Part shown: in pieces, positions 8,023-15,613 of the stretch
Layout of the letters: every line of letters begins with the position of its first letter
Position numbering within the stretch: position 1 is the first letter of the stretch
Source: Novosphingobium chloroacetimidivorans
Lineage (GTDB): Bacteria; Pseudomonadota; Alphaproteobacteria; Sphingomonadales; Sphingomonadaceae
Length of the DNA stretch: 64,000 nt
Direction of reading: 5' to 3'
Assembly (NCBI RefSeq): GCF_014204535.1
Contig: NZ_JACHLR010000006.1
Span: 124,001 to 188,000 of the forward strand
The notes under the pieces: model-generated
Databases searched by the model: none
The model's input: the letters and a program-made list of their open reading frames with translations, nothing else
What the model was told of the DNA's origin: nothing
Translations under genes and position numbers: made by a program

Positions 8023-10317
8023 ATGATCTTGCCTCTGGATCGTCTCCGCCACATCTGGAACAACCGCCGCTCTCGCATCGTGATTTCGGCGTTGCTGCTG
8101 GGCGCCTTCTGCGGCGTGACAAACCTGACCTTGCCGCTGGAGGATCTGTTCATTGCCGCCCGTACCAAGCTGCGGCACGAAAAGGCGAGTGGCAGAATCG
8201 TCATCGTCAAGATCGATGATCGCTCGCTCGAGGCGCTGCATGACAACGATGTGAACCCAGGACTGGACGCGCGAGTCGTCGATAACCTGATGAGGGCGGG
8301 CGCCAGCGAAGTCTATTTCAACCGAACGTACCCGTTTTCTCCGCGCACGGCGGGCGCGGCCAAGTTCATCGAGGCGCTTGAGCGGTATCCGGGGCGAGTT
8401 TACCTGGGTGCGGCCATGCAGACAGGATGGCGGAAAGCAACGCTAAGCAGGGTGCCTGCTCGGGAATTTCGCGAGCATGCGGGACTGGTGTCTCTGGCAG
8501 TAGCTTCTCACCCACTCAACATGAGCTTTAGCTTCCCGTATACGTCTAAAAGCACCCTTGGCACTGTGCATTCTCTGGCGGCGGCTCTCGCCGACAGGAC
8601 GGAGGAAACCGAAGGAGTTTTCCGGGGCGACTTTGCCCTTGATCACACGACGATACCGACGATCAGCTATATCGACGTCCTAAACGGTCGCGTGGGAGCC
8701 AAGCAGGTTGCCGGTCGCAAGATTGTAATTGGTCTGACGGCGTCTTCTAGCGAGGTGCACCCGCTGCCTCTCGGCGAGTTCGCTCCCAGCGTCTTCTTCC
8801 ATGTAATTGCAGCGGAAACGCTGATTGGGCAGAAACCAATCGCTCTAGGCTGGATTCCGACCTATCTCGTGGTTGCCCTCATGATGGCGACGGGGATCGG
8901 ACGAGGACGTTCGTTCAAGCCGCTGCGCCTTGCCGGCTATGCCGTGATCCTCTTTGTGTCGCCAATCATGCTGGACCGGTATGGCATTGAGTTGATGGTC
9001 CTGCCTGCCACTGTCATGGCTGTTTACGCGACATTTCGCGCCCGGACGCTCGACAAGATAAACGACGTTAGTGAGACGAATGCAGCATCAGGTCTTCCAA
9101 GTCTTCAAGCGTTGCGGGGGATGGGCGAGCGTTCGTCGGGTCTGCTCGTCGCTCTGAAGATCCGGAACTACTCTGGAATCATTCGCAGCTTCGAGGGTGC
9201 GGTCGAAGCGGATCTCGCTACCGAAATCCAGAGGCGTATCCGCATCAGCGAGCCGGACGTGGCGGTCTATCATGAAGGCGGCATGTTCGTCTGGATCTCG
9301 AACCTGACGGACATCGTCGAACTTTTCGAGAACCTCGAGGGCCTGCACCGCATCGTCCAGAACGGCATCATCATCGCGGGTACCGAAGTCGACGTGGGGT
9401 TCAATTGCGGGGTGGATTCGGAGCTGCAGAACACGATCGCGAACCGCCTGGCGAACGCCATGCAGTCGGCAGAAGAGGCCGTTCGGTCGGACGAGCTCGT
9501 CTGTCATCACGATGGCGCCAAAGGCGAAGTACAGTGGGAAATCTCGCTGCTGGCCTCGCTCGATCGCGCGATCGACAATGGTGAGGTCTGGGTCGCATTC
9601 CAGCCCAAGCTGGACTTGCTGACCAACAAGGTGATCGGCGCCGAGGCACTGGCGCGCTGGTCGCATCCTGAACGCGGTCCGATCAGTCCTGAGAAATTCA
9701 TCGGCATCGCCGAGGAGTACCATCGCATCGAGCGGATCACCCGCTTCGTGCTGGACAAGGCGGTCCGCGCCGCCGCCAGCTACGTGCGTGATGGTCATGA
9801 CTTCTCGGTTTCCGTCAACATCTCGGCACAGCTGCTGCGCAATCCCCGGTTGCCGCGCATGATCCTGGAAGCCTTGGCGGCCCATGACCTTGCGCCTGCG
9901 CACTTGATCCTGGAGATCACCGAAACAGATCGATTGGATCGATCGGCCAAGACCGTCCAGATGATGGAAGAGCTCGTGGCTGCCGGCCTGCGGATCTCGA
10001 TCGACGATTTCGGCACCGGCAACGCGACGATCGACTATCTGCGGTATCTTCCTGCCGCCGAAGTGAAGATCGACAAATCGTTCATTCGCGAGATCGACAG
10101 CAATCCGGGCGATCACCTGCTGGTGCAATCGATCATCGAAATGGCGCACTCGCTCGGTCGGCAGGTCGTAGCGGAAGGGGTGGAAACAGCTGAAGCGCTG
10201 ATGTTGCTAAGAAGTCTGCAGTGCGATCAAGTTCAGGGATACTACGTAGGAAGACCTGTCCCATTCCGAGACTTCACCAAGCACCTGCCAGAGAAGAGCG
10301 TCCGTACCGCTGGTTAA
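8023..10317 (+). CDS. CHASE2-degenerate GGDEF-EAL membrane protein, cyclic-di-GMP phosphodiesterase
   Basis: The 764-residue product has an N-terminal transmembrane segment (about residues 18-36), a periplasmic CHASE2 sensor, three closely spaced membrane segments (about 270-345), a GGDEF-like domain whose signature is EGGMF (about 418-422), and a full EAL domain. EAL residues needed for catalysis are present: EALARW (541 on), ILEITETD, DDFGTG, KIDKSFI and VAEGVE. I infer that it degrades cyclic-di-GMP and cannot make it. The start is uncertain: GTG 7990 and ATG 7999 are in frame, and none has a good Shine-Dalgarno sequence. The N-terminal half is AT-richer than its neighbours. Proximity to the XrtA locus suggests control of exopolysaccharide or biofilm. 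Confidence 0.88.
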   Translation: MILPLDRLRHIWNNRRSRIVISALLLGAFCGVTNLTLPLEDLFIAARTKLRHEKASGRIVIVKIDDRSLEALHDNDVNPGLDARVVDNLMRAGASEVYFNRTYPFSPRTAGAAKFIEALERYPGRVYLGAAMQTGWRKATLSRVPAREFREHAGLVSLAVASHPLNMSFSFPYTSKSTLGTVHSLAAALADRTEETEGVFRGDFALDHTTIPTISYIDVLNGRVGAKQVAGRKIVIGLTASSSEVHPLPLGEFAPSVFFHVIAAETLIGQKPIALGWIPTYLVVALMMATGIGRGRSFKPLRLAGYAVILFVSPIMLDRYGIELMVLPATVMAVYATFRARTLDKINDVSETNAASGLPSLQALRGMGERSSGLLVALKIRNYSGIIRSFEGAVEADLATEIQRRIRISEPDVAVYHEGGMFVWISNLTDIVELFENLEGLHRIVQNGIIIAGTEVDVGFNCGVDSELQNTIANRLANAMQSAEEAVRSDELVCHHDGAKGEVQWEISLLASLDRAIDNGEVWVAFQPKLDLLTNKVIGAEALARWSHPERGPISPEKFIGIAEEYHRIERITRFVLDKAVRAAASYVRDGHDFSVSVNISAQLLRNPRLPRMILEALAAHDLAPAHLILEITETDRLDRSAKTVQMMEELVAAGLRISIDDFGTGNATIDYLRYLPAAEVKIDKSFIREIDSNPGDHLLVQSIIEMAHSLGRQVVAEGVETAEALMLLRSLQCDQVQGYYVGRPVPFRDFTKHLPEKSVRTAG

Positions 10318-10358
10318 AAAAGTGTTGATGGATCGCTAAGGTTTTGGTAACCCTGTTG

Positions 10359-10386
10359 CCACCGCGGAAAACCGCGGTTGGTTTTA
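10359..10386 (+). terminator. Probable Rho-independent terminator of the EAL gene
   Basis: ACCGCGG at 10361-10367 pairs with CCGCGGT at 10372-10378 around an AAAA loop, followed by TGGTTTTA. It begins about 40 bases after the EAL stop codon. Confidence 0.7.
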
Positions 10387-10835
10387 CATGGGGAATTGAA
10401 ACATGTGGTACTGGGGTTGGTCGACGTTTGAGTGAAATTCTTTGATTGTGGCTGGGTAACCTGCTGCAAATCGAGGATTTCAGATCAAGTAATCTCGATC
10501 TTGACAACGATAAGGTCGCAGAAAGTTCTGACGGATTAAATGCGTCAGGTAGGCGTCGCGGGTCCAGGCTCGAGGCGCCTTCATTATTTTCGGCGTTTGA
10601 CAAGCTTTTTGCTTGTGGGGCGTCGCGAAACTACATCTGCTTGTCGCTTTGCGGCACGTCTCGAGGGCAGCCTCGGCTGCTTCATCGAAGCTTGTTTGTG
10701 GCAGATGCTTCCCAGATCTAGGCGTCGGGTCGATGTGTCAGCGCCAGGATCGATGCGGGGCGCCCCGATTGAGAGACCTTCTGCGATGGGTGCCCGGTGA
10801 TGTCGTGCCCTAAACGGCGGACCAGCCCGTTTCGC
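10387..10835. other. Gene-free AT-richer stretch
   Basis: I see no convincing gene between the EAL terminator and the 3' end of zapE. Short open frames here lack ribosome binding sites and any family resemblance. A small hairpin (ACAAGC, five T, GCTTGT) lies at 10600-10616. The base composition is lower in GC than the flanking genes, so it may be a decayed remnant or a spacer. Confidence 0.5.
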
Positions 10836-11951
10836 TCAATCCTGCCCGTGGCCTAGGGCCAGGTAATCCGCGCTTTGCATCTCGTTCAGGCGGCTGACGG
10901 TGCGCTCGAACTCGAAGCGGCCCGTGCCTGCCTGGTAAAGGTCCTCCGGCGCGGCATCCGCGGCTGCGATCAGCTTTACCTTGTTCTCGTACAACGCGTC
11001 GATCAGCGTGACGAAGCGTGCGGCCTCATTGCGCTTGTCCGGGCCCATCCTGGGAATGCCGACGATGATGACCGTGTGATACGCATGCGCGATCGCCAGG
11101 TAATCGGCGGCGCCGCGCGGCTCTCCGCATAGGCGCTTGAAGCTGAACACGCCGACGCCCTTCAGGCTCTTGGGGACATGGAGCGTGCGTCCGCCGCCCA
11201 GTTCGAGATCGGCCGAGGGCACGTGTTCGGCGTCTTCCGGCGGGTAGTCGGTCAGGCGATAGAACGCCTCTCGCGTCTGTGCCGTAGCCTCCTCGCCAAG
11301 CGGCGTGTGCCAGGTGTCCATGCCGCCCAGGCGCTGCAGCCGATAGTCGGTCGGACCATCGAGCGTCAGGACGTCGAGTTCCCCTTCGATCAACGCGATG
11401 AACGGCAGGAAGTGCTCGCGGTTTAGCCCATCCTTGTAGAGCTGCGAGGGTGCGCGGTTGGAGGTCGTGACGATCGTCACACCCTCGTCGCGGATCAAGG
11501 CGGTGAAGAGCCGGCTCATGATCATGGCATCGGCCGAGTTGTTGACCACCATCTCGTCGAAGGCGAGACAGCGCAAGTTTCGTCCGATCGCCGCAGCGAC
11601 CGGCGGGATGGGGTCGCCGGCCTCCTTCTTGCGCTCGACGTTCAGCAACGCGTGCACTTCGAGCATGAAGGCGTGAAAGTGTACGCGCCGCTTCTCGGGA
11701 ATTGCGAGCGTCTGGTGGAACAGGTCCATCAGCATCGATTTGCCCCGGCCGACGCCGCCCCACATGTAGACGCCGCGCGGGCTGTCCGCCTTGCGCTTCA
11801 TCAGCCGGCCGATCAGCCCGACCGAAGCCTTGGCCTTCTCCAGCTCGCGCTGCAGCTTGTCGAGCCGCTCGGCCGCAGCGGCCTGGTCGGGATCGGGGCG
11901 CAGCTCGCCGGTGGCGGCCAGCGCTTCGTAGCGGTCCAGAATGCCGGTCAT
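10836..11951 (-). CDS. zapE: Cell division protein ZapE / AFG1-like ATPase
   Basis: The 371-residue AAA-type ATPase has Walker A MWGGVGRGKSMLMD and the AFG1/ZapE block FHAFMLEVHA following it, then LAFDEMVVNN (Walker B) and TSNRAPSQLYKDGLNR. In bacteria ZapE associates with FtsZ at the divisome; mitochondrial AFG1 works in respiratory-chain quality control. ATG 11951 overlaps the stop of the upstream thioesterase by 4 bases (ATGA). The family begins with a short helix like MTGILDRYEAL, and residues upstream of this ATG in the open frame do not resemble it. Placement after sdhB echoes a common alphaproteobacterial link between this ATPase and TCA cycle genes. Confidence 0.93.
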   Translation of the reverse strand: MTGILDRYEALAATGELRPDPDQAAAAERLDKLQRELEKAKASVGLIGRLMKRKADSPRGVYMWGGVGRGKSMLMDLFHQTLAIPEKRRVHFHAFMLEVHALLNVERKKEAGDPIPPVAAAIGRNLRCLAFDEMVVNNSADAMIMSRLFTALIRDEGVTIVTTSNRAPSQLYKDGLNREHFLPFIALIEGELDVLTLDGPTDYRLQRLGGMDTWHTPLGEEATAQTREAFYRLTDYPPEDAEHVPSADLELGGGRTLHVPKSLKGVGVFSFKRLCGEPRGAADYLAIAHAYHTVIIVGIPRMGPDKRNEAARFVTLIDALYENKVKLIAAADAAPEDLYQAGTGRFEFERTVSRLNEMQSADYLALGHGQD

Positions 11952-12406
11952 GTCCGGCTCGGCTTGCGCAGGGTGCCCATGTAGCTCGCGACCAGCCCTT
12001 GCGGCTGCTCGACCGTGCCGCGCAGGAAGACCAGCCGACCGGTTTCCTTCATGACTTCGCTGCAAACATCGAGCGGTCCGCCGATCAGCCCAGCGCCGAT
12101 GAACTGGCAGTTGAGGTCGAGCGTCACCGAGCCGGCCACGTCGGCACCCAGCACGGTATAGATCGTCGCGAACATCGCGATGTCGACCACGGCCAGCGTC
12201 ACGCCACCATGGACGGCACCGTGCAGGTTGCTGTGGCGCACTTGCGTGTCGAGCATGCGCAGCCGCGCACCGCGTTCACCTTCGCGGCGGATGATCATCC
12301 GCCCGATGACCGCTGGGTTGAAGCGTGTCTGGTCGGCCAAGTCCCAGGTGTGCCAACCGGGATGCGCGTCGTCCAGTTCGTGAATGAACGCCGAGGTTGG
12401 CTTCAC
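11948..12406 (-). CDS. PaaI-family hotdog thioesterase
   Basis: The 152-residue product fits a single hotdog domain. The segment NLHGAVHGGVTLAVVDIAM matches the catalytic region of PaaI/YbgC-like acyl-CoA thioesterases (HG..HGG pattern with the acidic residue after it). Substrate is unknown. GTG 12406 is chosen because AGGA stands about 10 bases upstream and longer versions would run back into sdhB. It lies 28 bases after sdhB and overlaps zapE by 4 bases, so the three genes are probably one transcript. Confidence 0.85.
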   Translation of the reverse strand: MKPTSAFIHELDDAHPGWHTWDLADQTRFNPAVIGRMIIRREGERGARLRMLDTQVRHSNLHGAVHGGVTLAVVDIAMFATIYTVLGADVAGSVTLDLNCQFIGAGLIGGPLDVCSEVMKETGRLVFLRGTVEQPQGLVASYMGTLRKPSRT

Positions 12407-12434
12407 CGCACCAGTCCTGCCGCTACCCGCGGGA

Positions 12435-13217
12435 TCAGACCTGGCGTTCGGCCTGCATCTTCTTGATCTCGGCAATCGCGCGCGCGGGGCTCAGGCCCTT
12501 GGGGCACACGTTGGCGCAGTTCATGATGGTGTGGCAGCGATAGAGGCGGAACGGATCCTCCAGCTCGTCGAGGCGCTCACCGGTCATCTCGTCGCGGCTG
12601 TCCGCCAGCCAGCGGTAGGCCTGAAGCAGGATTGCCGGGCCGAGGAACTTGTCGGAGTTCCACCAATAGCTGGGGCACGAGGTCGAGCAGCAGGCGCACA
12701 GGATGCACTCGTACAGGCCGTCCAGCTTCTCGCGCTGCTCGGGGCTCTGCAGGCGCTCCTTGCCCGATGGTGTGGTCGAGACGGTCTGCAGCCAGGGACG
12801 GATCGAGGCGTACTGCGCATAGAAGTGCGTGAAATCGGGAACGAGGTCCTTGATCACTTCCATGTGCGGCAGCGGGGTAATGCGGATGTCGCCCTTGAGA
12901 TCCTCGATCGCGGTAGTGCAGGCGAGGCCATTGCGGCCGTTGATGTTCATCGAGCACGACCCGCAGATACCCTCGCGGCACGAGCGGCGGAAGGTGAGCG
13001 TGGGATCGGCCTCGCTCTTCATCTTGATCAGCGCATCGAGCACCATTGGGCCGCACTTTTCCAGGTCGATCTCGAACGTGTCGTAACGCGGGTTCTCACC
13101 ACTGTCCGGATCGTAGCGGTACACGGTGAACGTCTTGACCTTCGTCGCGCCCTCGGCCTTGTGGACGTTGCCACGCTTCTTGATCTTGCTGTTGGCCGGG
13201 AGGGAGAACTGCGCCAT
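12435..13217 (-). CDS. sdhB: Succinate dehydrogenase iron-sulfur subunit
   Basis: The 260-residue subunit carries all three cluster motifs: the [2Fe-2S] CREGICGSC with a later Cys in NGLACTT, the [4Fe-4S] [16 protein letters not shown], and the [3Fe-4S] [15 protein letters not shown]. It passes electrons from SdhA to quinone in complex II. ATG 13217 gives the usual length and has AGGA upstream. The gene upstream is divergent, so sdhC, sdhD and sdhA are not adjacent; sdhB heads a three-gene operon with the thioesterase and zapE instead. It must therefore have its own promoter in the 230-base gap 13218-13447. Confidence 0.97.
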   Translation of the reverse strand: MAQFSLPANSKIKKRGNVHKAEGATKVKTFTVYRYDPDSGENPRYDTFEIDLEKCGPMVLDALIKMKSEADPTLTFRRSCREGICGSCSMNINGRNGLACTTAIEDLKGDIRITPLPHMEVIKDLVPDFTHFYAQYASIRPWLQTVSTTPSGKERLQSPEQREKLDGLYECILCACCSTSCPSYWWNSDKFLGPAILLQAYRWLADSRDEMTGERLDELEDPFRLYRCHTIMNCANVCPKGLSPARAIAEIKKMQAERQV

Positions 13218-13447
13218 CGACGTTTTCCTGTGATCCTGCACTGCGGCAAAAGCCCGCGATTGTCTTAACCCTCTAGCGATTGTGCGGGCCGGAGCAAGGG
13301 GCCTCATGGTGCCATTCCCGCAAGGACTCTTGCACGCGGCGGGCGCACGTCCCTTCGCCATTGACGCGGCTTGGCTGCGCGCATTTGAGCACCCGACGCA
13401 CGCAAGGGAACTGGCGAGGTTCCTCGATCCGCCTTAGCTCCGGCGCC

Positions 13448-14167
13448 ATGAGCAAACGCAATGTCTGTGTGTTCGGCGCGACCGGCGGCATCGGCGCGGC
13501 ACTGGTCGCGGCGCTGGCGGAGCGGGACGAGGTGGCGTGCATCCACGCGGGCGGTCGCCGGTTGCCCGAAGCCGGCGCCAAAGTGCGGCCCTTCGCGTTC
13601 GACTTGCTGGACGAGAGCTCGATTGTCGAGGCTGCAGCGGGGATGGCGGAGGCGCCGCCGGATCTGATCGTCGTCGCGACCGGGGCGCTGGCGTTCAAGG
13701 ACGGAAGCGGGCCTGAGAAATCCTATCGCGGCATCGATGCCGCTCGAATGAGCGAGATGATGGCGGTGAATGCGATCGGCCCGGCGCTTGTCGCCAAGCA
13801 TGTGTTGCCCTTGCTGCCCCGCGATCGACGGGCGGTGTTCGCGATCCTGTCGGCGCGGGTGGGTTCGATCGCGGACAATCGACTGGGTGGCTGGCACAGC
13901 TATCGCGCGTCCAAGGCGGCGCTTAACATGCTGATCCGCAACTTCGCGATCGAGCTTCGACGCACGCACCCGCAGACAATCGTCGTGGCCCTGCACCCCG
14001 GGACAGTCGATACCCCGCTCTCGCGCGCGTTCCAGCGCAACCTGCCCGAAGGCCAGCTGACAGCGTCGCACGAGGCTGCCACGAATTTGCTTGGCGTCAT
14101 CAATGGGCTCACGCCCGCCGATACCGGAGCATTCCTCGCCTGGGACGGGCAACGCATCCCGTTCTGA
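13448..14167 (+). CDS. Short-chain dehydrogenase/reductase (CsgA/C-factor-like)
   Basis: The 239-residue protein has the SDR nucleotide-binding GATGGIG near its N-terminus, the NAIGP motif, catalytic Ser (ILSARVGSI) and YRASK, and the LHPGTVDTPLS block that marks the CsgA-like subgroup. Substrate cannot be read from sequence. ATG 13448 places the glycine motif at the expected distance from the start. It is divergent from sdhB and 83 bases upstream of the acyltransferase gene. Confidence 0.85.
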   Translation: MSKRNVCVFGATGGIGAALVAALAERDEVACIHAGGRRLPEAGAKVRPFAFDLLDESSIVEAAAGMAEAPPDLIVVATGALAFKDGSGPEKSYRGIDAARMSEMMAVNAIGPALVAKHVLPLLPRDRRAVFAILSARVGSIADNRLGGWHSYRASKAALNMLIRNFAIELRRTHPQTIVVALHPGTVDTPLSRAFQRNLPEGQLTASHEAATNLLGVINGLTPADTGAFLAWDGQRIPF

Positions 14168-14250
14168 GCGAGGCAGCCTTGTCGTCTATCCTGAGTTAAT
14201 TCTGCGCACCGCACGTCCGTGTGCCCGCACGAGATGCACAGAGGAGCAGG

Positions 14251-15393
14251 ATGACGACGCAGAGCCAGCGTGAACACTTCTGGGATGCCTTGCGCGCATT
14301 CCTGATGCTGCTGGGCATCCCCTATCACGTCGCCCTGTCCTACCAGCCCGGGCAGGACTTCATCGTCCACTCTGGCGAGGGTGTGCGCGGCTTTTCCGAG
14401 TTGGCGGAGGGCCTGCACTTGTTCCGGATGCCGGCGTTCTTCGTTGTCGCCGGATATTTCGCCATGCTCTTGCTGGCTCGCCGCGAACCCATGGCGTGGC
14501 TGAGGGGTCGGTTCGTCCGTCTGGGCCTGCCGTTCCTGACGTGCATCGTCACGTTGGTACCGGCGATGAACCTGGTCTGCGAGCTGTCGAACCTACCTGC
14601 GCAGGAGGCCTTGCGATCCTGGCGCGAGAACTCGCTGACGTCCGGCGGCTATTGGGTGCGGCACTTGTGGTTCATCGTGGTGCTGCTTTATCTTTCGAGC
14701 GCGACGGCGCTGCTCGCACGGCGCGTTCCCCGTCTGCGGTCCGGCTTCCTGCCTCACGCCATCGACTCATGGGCGGCTCGGCACTTCGTGCTGACGCTTG
14801 GCGGGCTTGGTCTTCTGGTGGGCCTGTGGGAGGCCTTTGCGCTGGAAGCGTTCTACAGGATCGGCCTTGCCACCATGGTGCCACAGCAGATCCTCCGGCT
14901 CGACGAGACGATCATCTATCTGCCCTGGTTCACGCTGGGCTGCGTGCTGGGGCGGGCGCGGTCCTTTCGCGAGCGGACGATGCGCGTTTCGCTACCTGTA
15001 GTGCTGGTCGCTATCGCAGGGACGGCACTGTGGTTGGCCGTGCACAAGGAGGTCACGCCGATGACCGAGCGTTTTATCGGCACCATCGCCGCGCTGGCCA
15101 CGACCCTGGTGCTCATCGCGGTCGCGCGCACGCTGCTCGACCGTCCGATCGTACTGGTACGCCGGCTGACGGACGCGTCCTTTGTAATCTACTTGTTCCA
15201 TCTCCCACTGATCGCCTTGTTCGTGTGGCTGGCGCAGCCATTGCCGGTCCCGCCGCTCGCCAAGGCGATGGCGATCATGGCGCTGTCGTTCGGAGCGTCT
15301 TACGCAATTTGGCTGGGGATCGGGCGCATGCGCGCCATGTCGCTGCTCTTCGAGGGGCTGACGGTACCTCGACGGGCGCCGCTGGCGACCTGA
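14251..15393 (+). CDS. Membrane acyltransferase 3 family protein (OpgC-like)
   Basis: The 380-residue polytopic membrane protein shows about ten hydrophobic segments, an N-terminal WDALRAFLMLLGIPYHVAL with the conserved His of acyltransferase 3 proteins, and FFVVAGYFAMLLL and RFVRLGLPFL blocks seen in this family. Members transfer acyl groups (acetyl, succinyl) onto surface sugars. Target unknown; exopolysaccharide or periplasmic glucan are reasonable guesses. ATG 14251 follows GAGGAGCAGG, a strong ribosome binding site, so I preferred it to the upstream in-frame GTG at 14221. Confidence 0.85.
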   Translation: MTTQSQREHFWDALRAFLMLLGIPYHVALSYQPGQDFIVHSGEGVRGFSELAEGLHLFRMPAFFVVAGYFAMLLLARREPMAWLRGRFVRLGLPFLTCIVTLVPAMNLVCELSNLPAQEALRSWRENSLTSGGYWVRHLWFIVVLLYLSSATALLARRVPRLRSGFLPHAIDSWAARHFVLTLGGLGLLVGLWEAFALEAFYRIGLATMVPQQILRLDETIIYLPWFTLGCVLGRARSFRERTMRVSLPVVLVAIAGTALWLAVHKEVTPMTERFIGTIAALATTLVLIAVARTLLDRPIVLVRRLTDASFVIYLFHLPLIALFVWLAQPLPVPPLAKAMAIMALSFGASYAIWLGIGRMRAMSLLFEGLTVPRRAPLAT

Positions 15394-15550
15394 GAGCACG
15401 CCCAAAATCGCCCTGCAAGGGGCGTGGGGGCCGATCACGGAGCGATTGGTGGAGAGGGGTGACTCCCTCGATGGCGCACTGAGCTGGATTACGTCTTCAG
15501 CGCATCCTGCCACCTGCTCCTGAGCAGGGACCCGCGCCAAGGCTATGCCT

Positions 15551-15592
15551 AAAACGAAAACACCCCCCGGCTTGAGGCCGGAGGGTGCTTTT
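15551..15592 (-). terminator. Bidirectional terminator between acyltransferase gene and rne
   Basis: An 11-bp stem with one mismatch spans 15561-15587 with loop TTGAG. T-rich tracts flank it on both strands (CTTTTCG on plus, TGTTTTCGTTTT on minus). It stands 27 bases after the rne stop and serves rne best, but could also stop readthrough from the plus strand. Confidence 0.85.
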
Positions 15593-15613
15593 CGTTCAGT
15601 TCGGTTCGAACGA

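Noticed and set aside
10446..10800. Short overlapping open frames after the EAL gene
   Set aside because: Three frames compete in the same stretch, none has a ribosome binding site or recognisable sequence.
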